Positions 58,240 through 64,000 of a stretch of 64,000 nt of DNA are shown here, piece after piece. The notes below the pieces were generated by a model, which saw only the letters and a list, made by a program, of their open reading frames with translations, did not search any database and was not told where the DNA came from. The position numbers and the translations under genes were made by a program. Numbering within the stretch: the stretch's first letter is position 1; every line of letters begins with the position of its first letter. Location of the stretch: assembly GCA_016207165.1 (NCBI GenBank), contig JACQQD010000003.1, positions 47,343-111,342 on the forward strand. The letters are read 5' to 3'. Origin of the DNA: Microcaldota archaeon. GTDB lineage: Archaea > Micrarchaeota > Micrarchaeia > Norongarragalinales > Norongarragalinaceae.

Positions 58240-58913
58240 TGGAAAACACTAATAGTCTAAAACACGTGTTTGTTATTCCCGATGGAAACAGACGCTGGGC
58301 GAGAGAGAACAAAAAGACATACAAAGAGGTCTACGAGAAGGTCGCCATGGAAATTACGCCGAACTTAATTGAAGAGGTCTTACTAAAACAGGGAGTTCAA
58401 GAACTAACAATATTCATGCTTTCACGAAGTAACTTGATAAAACGAAGTCTTGACGAAGTACTACCTATTCTAAAGGCCCAAGAAAGACTATACGGCTGGA
58501 TTTCAGAAAATAAGGTGATGCAGAAATCGGGGGCTAGTTTTAAAGTAATTGGAGACAAGACGCTCCTGCCAAGATCATACTTAGATGCCTGTGAGAGATT
58601 AGAAAAAATTAACCATGGGAAAAAAAAGTGTAATTTTCTGGTCGGATACGATGCTGAATGGGAGCTACTCCAAGCAGTCAAAAAAATCGAGAGAATCGAA
58701 AGCGCAGACATTGTAAAAGAGCTAGCTCTAAACTCTGAAATTGATTTAATGATTAGAACGGGATTTGAGCACAGAATTTCGGGCGGCCCACTAATACAGC
58801 TGAAATTTGCAGAGTTAGTTTTCTGTGATTTTCACTACCCAGAATTGACTCGGAAAAAAATTCAGGAGATAATTAAACAATACGGAAAAAAGGAAAGGCG
58901 ATTCGGAAGATGA
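58239..58913 (+). CDS. cis-Prenyltransferase (UPP synthase family), divergent
   Basis: VFVIPDGNRRWAR; DLMIRTGFEHRISGGPLIQLKFAELVF. Confidence 0.85.
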   Translation: MENTNSLKHVFVIPDGNRRWARENKKTYKEVYEKVAMEITPNLIEEVLLKQGVQELTIFMLSRSNLIKRSLDEVLPILKAQERLYGWISENKVMQKSGASFKVIGDKTLLPRSYLDACERLEKINHGKKKCNFLVGYDAEWELLQAVKKIERIESADIVKELALNSEIDLMIRTGFEHRISGGPLIQLKFAELVFCDFHYPELTRKKIQEIIKQYGKKERRFGR

Positions 58914-59476
58914 TGGAATTTCTACAAAAACTATTAATGATGCGGCAGTTCCAAATGGGTAAAGGCAGAACGACAATACTGGGTCAGAGAGTGCTACTGG
59001 GACCAGTAGAAATACTCGTACCGGCAACACAATTAGCAATAGACCAACCATTAGAAGGGGCAAAAATATACGAAAAGGTTAGAACAACATTTAATGAGGG
59101 TTGGTCGGAAGCAGTAAGAAAAATGTACGGTATAAAGTCTCAAGACTATTTTAAATTCTTAATAGATATGTCAAATCTCGGAGGGTGGGGCGATGGCAAG
59201 TTAATCGAATTCGAACCAGCCACACTCGAAGGTAAATTCATTAACTACAATACGGCAATGGCAGAGTATTTCAAAGGAAAAACAAGCAGACCAGTAGACC
59301 ATATTTGGAGAGGATTGGCCGCAGGGGGGCTTACTAAAGCTTTTAAGACAGAAATAGACTGGTTTGAAACTAAATGCATCGCATGCGGCGAAGATAGATG
59401 CGAATACATTTTTAAACCAAGAAAAAAATTCGAGGAAAATAGAATAAAAGAAATAGAATACCAAATACCAATATAA
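58910..59476 (+). CDS. V4R-domain protein
   Basis: IWRGLAAGGLTKAFKTEIDWFETKCIACGEDRCEYIFKP. Confidence 0.75.
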   Translation: MMEFLQKLLMMRQFQMGKGRTTILGQRVLLGPVEILVPATQLAIDQPLEGAKIYEKVRTTFNEGWSEAVRKMYGIKSQDYFKFLIDMSNLGGWGDGKLIEFEPATLEGKFINYNTAMAEYFKGKTSRPVDHIWRGLAAGGLTKAFKTEIDWFETKCIACGEDRCEYIFKPRKKFEENRIKEIEYQIPI

Positions 59477-59478
59477 CG

Positions 59479-60027
59479 CTAGAACTGAAGCGGCAGAGGT
59501 TGATTCGGGAAACTTGAGGAAATTGGCGACCAATAATTGAAAAAGGCACGCGACAGCTTTTGCCAATTATGATTACGATGCGCTAGGCGAATTTCGAAAA
59601 ACATAGTGAAAGTAGACCTAGCAACTAAGATTGGCCTAAACAGACCAAATTTGAAGTAATGTTCAAGTAGCAAATTTAGTAAAATGCTAAACAAATTAGA
59701 ATGGCGATATGCTCGAATCCAGCCCACACGGAATTGCACAGATGCAGTTTCCTGACCTAACAAGTTATGTGCCGAGACAAATTCGTTTTTGATTTTAGAA
59801 TAGTAATAATCTTCCCGCGTTGAATCACCAGACAACTGGCAATTTCTAGCTAAATCTGCATATTGAAAAGTTTTCAAGACGTGTCTCGAAGCACCGACGG
59901 CTTTTTTTCTTGGAAAGCCTAATATAACTAAAAAGGAAACGCAACACGCTAACAACTCAGGCCACTTTTTTTCGTCATGAAACCTCCAAAGATTGGAATG
60001 CAATTTTCCGATTTGAAATAATTTCAT
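59479..60027 (-). CDS. Hypothetical protein in AT-rich island
   Basis: 182-aa ORF with ATG start; no recognised family. Confidence 0.5.
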   Translation of the reverse strand: MKLFQIGKLHSNLWRFHDEKKWPELLACCVSFLVILGFPRKKAVGASRHVLKTFQYADLARNCQLSGDSTREDYYYSKIKNEFVSAHNLLGQETASVQFRVGWIRAYRHSNLFSILLNLLLEHYFKFGLFRPILVARSTFTMFFEIRLAHRNHNWQKLSRAFFNYWSPISSSFPNQPLPLQF

Positions 60028-60036
60028 AAAAAGAGC

Positions 60037-60783
60037 CTAACCAAACCCACTAACTTTCTTTACGTGCAAGCCCTGTTCCGTGATGTCAAAAGGATGCGTT
60101 TCCAAGCTGTGCTTGGTGCCCCGCATTTTTCGGACGTAGAGGGTGCGGGCGGCCTGCTGACCCATGCTTAAGAAGTTCAATAGAACCACGCCATCCGCGA
60201 CGTATTCTTCGACGCCGTATTTGGAGAACTTGACGGGTTCGTCTCCACTGGCTTCCGGCAATTCCGTGGTGACGATGGAACTCATGCCGGATTTGGTGAG
60301 GACTTGGCTGACGCGGAGGATGGCTCGCCGGATTTCGTTCTCGTTTTCCAGTTGGAAGCCCAAGGCGGGAATGGAGTCAATCACGAGGCGTTTGGCGCCG
60401 ATGCGCCGCGCAATGCCTAAAACGTCGGTTAAGACGCGGTTCACGTCCAACTGGTTGGCGGCCAAGGCGTGGTGTTCGCTTGAAGGAGTTCCGGCGCGGG
60501 CGGAGGCGCCGTCCACGATGGCAAACAAGTTGTGGCGTTCCAACTCTTGGAGGTTCCATCCGAAGCGAAGCATGTCGGAGCGGATGTTCTCCGGGGATTC
60601 GTCGAACGTCACGAAGACGCCGGGTTCCTGGTGCTGGGTCACGCCGTTGTAGAGGAATTGCATGGAGAAGATGCTTTTGCCGGTGCCGCATGCCCCAGCA
60701 ACAAGCATGGTGCGGTTCTTGGGGAAACCGCCTTCAATGAGGTCGTCAAGGCCCGGAATGCCGGTGGGCGCGCGTTCAACCAT
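60037..60783 (-). CDS. KaiC-like ATPase (second)
   Basis: TGIPGLDDLIEGGFPKNRTMLVAGACGTGKSIFSMQFLYNG; YVRKMRGTKHSLETHPFDITEQGLHV. Confidence 0.92.
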   Translation of the reverse strand: MVERAPTGIPGLDDLIEGGFPKNRTMLVAGACGTGKSIFSMQFLYNGVTQHQEPGVFVTFDESPENIRSDMLRFGWNLQELERHNLFAIVDGASARAGTPSSEHHALAANQLDVNRVLTDVLGIARRIGAKRLVIDSIPALGFQLENENEIRRAILRVSQVLTKSGMSSIVTTELPEASGDEPVKFSKYGVEEYVADGVVLLNFLSMGQQAARTLYVRKMRGTKHSLETHPFDITEQGLHVKKVSGFG

Positions 60784-60810
60784 ACGGGGAAAGGAACGAG
60801 GGCCAAGCGC

Positions 60811-61512
60811 TTAAATCTTTTGGTTTAGCGCCTTGGAAAGGCCTTGGAACAGGTTTTCGTGCGTCAAGGAAAGCCACCCGTTTTTGCGGCAGGCGCGCTT
60901 GAGGCCGGGGCCGGCATTAAGCGCTATGGGTAATCCGACTTGTTCCATCATTTGTTCGTCCAAGACCATGTCACCAAAGCACAGGCTTTCATGCAAATCG
61001 ATTCCGTGGTGGTGTGCGTACGTCAAAACAGCCCACTTTTTTTGTGCGGGGTCCGTCAAGTTGTGCACGATTCGGCCAGTAAAGCGGCCGTTCTTGGTTT
61101 TCAGGCGGGTTCCGTAGGCGGCGGCAAAGCCCAGGGATTCGGTGAAGGGTTCCACCACGTCTTGAAAGGCGCCGGACACGGCCACCAACCTAAAGTGTTT
61201 CTTCTTCAGTATGGAAAGCAGTTTTTTGGTGTACGGATAAAAATTCGCGTGCTCGGATTGCAGGAACAACTGGTTCAGGGCCTTGAATTTCCGGACTTGA
61301 GTGCCTTTCAGGGAAGAAACGATAAGGGAAACGAGTTTCTGGGTGGTTTCAAGCTCGGTCAAGTGGTGTTTCTTGTGTTCCGAGTGGATGCGGTGCATGG
61401 CGGCCAATTGGCGGGCGTTGAACACGCCGTGTTCGGCTAGGAAATGCAGGTACTTGGGAATCGTGTTTTCCTGGAGAAGCGTGCCGGTCACGTCAAAGAA
61501 AGCGGCTTTCAT
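60811..61512 (-). CDS. HAD-superfamily (SerB-like/IB) phosphatase
   Basis: AAFFDVTGTLLQEN; RLVAVSGAFQDVVEPF; CFGDMVLDEQMM. Confidence 0.82.
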   Translation of the reverse strand: MKAAFFDVTGTLLQENTIPKYLHFLAEHGVFNARQLAAMHRIHSEHKKHHLTELETTQKLVSLIVSSLKGTQVRKFKALNQLFLQSEHANFYPYTKKLLSILKKKHFRLVAVSGAFQDVVEPFTESLGFAAAYGTRLKTKNGRFTGRIVHNLTDPAQKKWAVLTYAHHHGIDLHESLCFGDMVLDEQMMEQVGLPIALNAGPGLKRACRKNGWLSLTHENLFQGLSKALNQKI

Positions 61513-61553
61513 GGGTGAGTTGAACGAAAAAGAGGTATTTCAAGCCAGTGGGT

Positions 61554-61892
61554 CTAAACGGGTTCAATGACGATTTTGTGGCCGAGCTTGGTGACTTTGA
61601 CTTCGTCGCCGGCTTTTAGCTTCAGTTGGCGTTCCAAATCAGAGGGAATGCGGAAGACCAGGGAGTTTCCGACTTCCGAGAGCGTGCGGTACAACGTCAA
61701 AGGCTCCGGCCAAACACCCAAACGCCGCGCCAATTCAATGGTGCGCTGGGACTCCTTTTCAAAAGGAAACTCTTGACCGCAATTCGAACAGCGCTCGCCT
61801 TTCTCCACGAAAACGTAGCCGCCGATTTCAGACACGATGTTGTCGGTTTTTCCCAGTCGGCCCGTGTTGCAGGCCGGGCATTTTTTGGTCAT
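61554..61892 (-). CDS. Zn-ribbon + AbrB-like protein
   Basis: KKCPACNTGRLGKTDNIVSEIGGYVFVEKGERCSNCGQEF; VGNSLVFRIPSDLERQLKLKAGDEVKVTKLGHKIVIEPV. Confidence 0.85.
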   Translation of the reverse strand: MTKKCPACNTGRLGKTDNIVSEIGGYVFVEKGERCSNCGQEFPFEKESQRTIELARRLGVWPEPLTLYRTLSEVGNSLVFRIPSDLERQLKLKAGDEVKVTKLGHKIVIEPV

Positions 61893-61996
61893 TTTCAGTC
61901 AATTTCGGGGATAACGAGTGAATTTCATCCGTGATAAAGATTGGGCAGAACAAGTAGAAAAAGAAGGGGGGAGGGTCAGGAGGAGCGTGAAACTGG

Positions 61997-62016
61997 GGAG
62001 GGGGTGCACCCCCTCC
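61997..62016. repeat. 20-bp perfect palindrome
   Basis: GGAGGGGGTGCACCCCCTCC. Confidence 0.8.
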
Positions 62017-62094
62017 GCGGTTCCGGTTGACCTTTTTTCTACCCAACGTCTTTAACGGGTTTTTGTGAAGGGTGAAGCGGTGGAAAAGCGGGCC

Positions 62095-62631
62095 TTAAGC
62101 GTTCGGGTTTTCGCGCGCCTTCTCTGGGGAAGTGGCCTTCCCTCCTTGCATGGAAACCCGCCCGCTTTTCCTCCCTTTTTCCAACGCCACCTGACCGCCC
62201 AAATACCCGAAGTCAAACGATACCACGGCCAAAACGGGTGTGAAGGAACCCGAAGCAAACGAGGTCAAAAGCGCGGCGGCAGGCAGAAATGGTCTTGGAT
62301 AAAGAAAGTCGACGTGGATTTTCTCGTCGGCCAAGGCGGCCAGCAAACAGAGGAACCCAAAAACAAGCGGGAAAACGGGAACGCCGAAGTAAAGCGCGAC
62401 CACCCCAAACGCGGCGACGCCCAGCACGTGGGAAAGCGAATCGATTTTTCCGGCCAACGCGTTGGCCAAAACCGCGGGAAGAAAGACCAACGCCACCAGA
62501 GCGTCGTGGGTTACCAAATAACCCAAAAGCATGCCGTAGCCCAAAGCCGTCAAATAAGAGAGGGGGTGGTGCAGGGAGTCCGTTAGCTTGGTCAAAAAAC
62601 CCGCGACAAGCGCGCCCAGGAAAACGAACAT
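62095..62631 (-). CDS. Polytopic membrane protein
   Basis: Several TM segments; HHPLSYLTALGYGMLLGYLVTHDALVALVF. Confidence 0.65.
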   Translation of the reverse strand: MFVFLGALVAGFLTKLTDSLHHPLSYLTALGYGMLLGYLVTHDALVALVFLPAVLANALAGKIDSLSHVLGVAAFGVVALYFGVPVFPLVFGFLCLLAALADEKIHVDFLYPRPFLPAAALLTSFASGSFTPVLAVVSFDFGYLGGQVALEKGRKSGRVSMQGGKATSPEKARENPNA

Positions 62632-62634
62632 GGA

Positions 62635-63576
62635 TTAGTCCACGTACGGCGAAATGGAGGAACTGTTCTGGATGGCGTCAATGACTTTGGCTAGGGTGGG
62701 CGCAATGGGGCACACCGCAATCTTCTTTGATTTTTTGACGGGAATGGTGTCCGTGACGAACAACCGATCCAAGGCGTCGGAGTCCTCGATTTTGGATACC
62801 GCGTCGCCGGACAAAACCGCGTGGGTGGCGTAGGCGGACACGCTCTTCGCGCCGGCGTCCAAAAGCGCCTGCGCGCCGTTAAGCAGGGAGCCGCCGGTGT
62901 CCACCATGTCATCCACCATGATGCACATTTTTCCTTCGACGTCGCCGACCACGTGCGTGACTTTGACTTGGCCGGGCTTGGGCCGGCGTTTGTGGATGAT
63001 GGCCAAAGGCGCGTTGAGGCGTTGGACGAAATCTTGGGCTCTTTTCACGCCTCCCGCGTCAGGCGAGACGACGACGAAGTCATCGGATTTGAAGGACAGC
63101 GTTTTTTTCAGGAAATCCGAGGCCAACCGCGTGGTGCTCAAGTTGTCAAAGGGGATGCCGAAAAAGCCTTGGGCTTTCGCGGAGTGAATGTCCACCGAAA
63201 CGACGTTGGTCACTCCAACGGCTTGAAGCAAGTCCGCCACGACGCGGGCGGAAATGGGTTCGCGGGGCGCCATCTGGTAATCCTGCCTTCCGTAGCCATA
63301 GTAGGGCATGACGGCAATGATTTTCTCGGCGGAAGAGCGCCGAAGCGCGTCGGCCATCAACAGCAACTCCATCAAGTTGTTGTTGACCGGCGCGCAGGTG
63401 GACTGGAGGATGAATGCTTTTTGACCCCGGACGGTTTTCTGGACTTGCACGCGGGTCTCGCCGTCGTTAAACGTGGTGACGTTGGCGGGCGAAACCTCGG
63501 TTTTCAGGAGTTGGGCGACGTCTTTCGCCAAGGAGGGATTCGAGTTGCCGGTAAAGAGAATCGGTTTTTGGCCCAT
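62635..63576 (-). CDS. prs: Ribose-phosphate pyrophosphokinase
   Basis: FTGNSNPSLAKDVAQLL, YGYGRQDYQMAPREPISARVVADLL, MVDDMVDTGGSL. Confidence 0.96.
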   Translation of the reverse strand: MGQKPILFTGNSNPSLAKDVAQLLKTEVSPANVTTFNDGETRVQVQKTVRGQKAFILQSTCAPVNNNLMELLLMADALRRSSAEKIIAVMPYYGYGRQDYQMAPREPISARVVADLLQAVGVTNVVSVDIHSAKAQGFFGIPFDNLSTTRLASDFLKKTLSFKSDDFVVVSPDAGGVKRAQDFVQRLNAPLAIIHKRRPKPGQVKVTHVVGDVEGKMCIMVDDMVDTGGSLLNGAQALLDAGAKSVSAYATHAVLSGDAVSKIEDSDALDRLFVTDTIPVKKSKKIAVCPIAPTLAKVIDAIQNSSSISPYVD

Positions 63577-63627
63577 ACTACTTAATGGCGATTCCAGATT
63601 TAAATGGGTTCCCGCCAAAAAGACAGG

Positions 63628-63834
63628 TCAGACCCGAGCCAATGGTTGTAACGCTTCATGAATTTTGCGCTTAACTTCGGAACGCGTCACCGCATTTTTC
63701 GGAAGGGTAAGCCGAACACCCAACTCGGGATTCATTGCGACGCCTAATCCACGGTATCCCCCACCGCGACGCCAAGAAGTGGCAATTTCGACACGCCAAC
63801 CATTCTGATAAAAGAAAGTACGCCGCATGAACAA
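63628..63834 (-). CDS. Hypothetical protein
   Basis: 68-aa ORF. Confidence 0.4.
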   Translation of the reverse strand: MFMRRTFFYQNGWRVEIATSWRRGGGYRGLGVAMNPELGVRLTLPKNAVTRSEVKRKIHEALQPLARV

Positions 63835-64000
63835 TCAATCCCGCACGCCTTCGGGGGTGACGCGGAAAACGATTTCGCCGTCCGGGAGGTTGGGCGAATC
63901 CACGAGCTTCATGATGCGGCGGTCCTCCTTGCTTCTCCTCACGTACAACCGGTACGTGGACGTGTGCGCCAGCACGTGGCCGCCGATTGGCGCTGTGGGG
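63835..64000 (-). CDS. radA: RadA recombinase, C-terminal part (partial)
   Basis: PIGGHVLAHTSTYRLYVRRSKEDRRIMKLVDSPNLPDGEIVFRVTPEGVRD*. Confidence 0.93.
   Translation of the reverse strand, partial: PTAPIGGHVLAHTSTYRLYVRRSKEDRRIMKLVDSPNLPDGEIVFRVTPEGVRD

Noticed and set aside
57478-60783. Circadian kai clock
   Set aside because: KaiC-like ATPases have one RecA module and no KaiA/KaiB genes are present; archaeal KaiC-like proteins are generally not clock proteins.
1-64000. CRISPR array, cas genes, integrase or transposase
   Set aside because: No regularly spaced repeats or recognisable Cas/transposase proteins were seen on either strand.

Overview
The window is a gene-dense, mostly G+C-rich archaeal chromosome segment, probably from a DPANN-type lineage (lineage is inference from gene content and small operonic genes). 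It contains information-processing genes (P0/L10 end, L12, L11, L21e, Rpo4, DUF655, RsmA/KsgA, archaeal DnaG, AlaS, AsnS, CysS, RfcL, RfcS, TopA, Hjc, Pth2, Cdc48, RadA end). Metabolic genes include an ADP-dependent sugar kinase, a serine-kinase/cysteine/CysS cluster, AMP phosphorylase and PRPP synthetase. There are also a complete SUF operon, a thioredoxin/CcdA disulfide cassette, a pilin-like cluster and a TolB-propeller/GH114 lipoprotein. Most unusual items: (1) a single-repeat, half-size TATA-binding protein; (2) a compositionally foreign, translationally coupled KaiC / cis-prenyltransferase / V4R operon inside a regulatory island (54-61 kb); (3) a recurrent TATA + GRGTTGATTTTTT promoter/leader motif found near the pilin genes, a V4R gene, the toxin-antitoxin locus and the KaiC operon; (4) hidden remnants: a DUF4258-like toxin pseudogene, a frameshifted Zn-ribbon/AbrB gene and a mini MiaB-like gene retaining only its N-terminus and TRAM segment. 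No rRNA, convincing tRNA, CRISPR array or transposase was seen. All family calls are from reading motifs; no searches were run.
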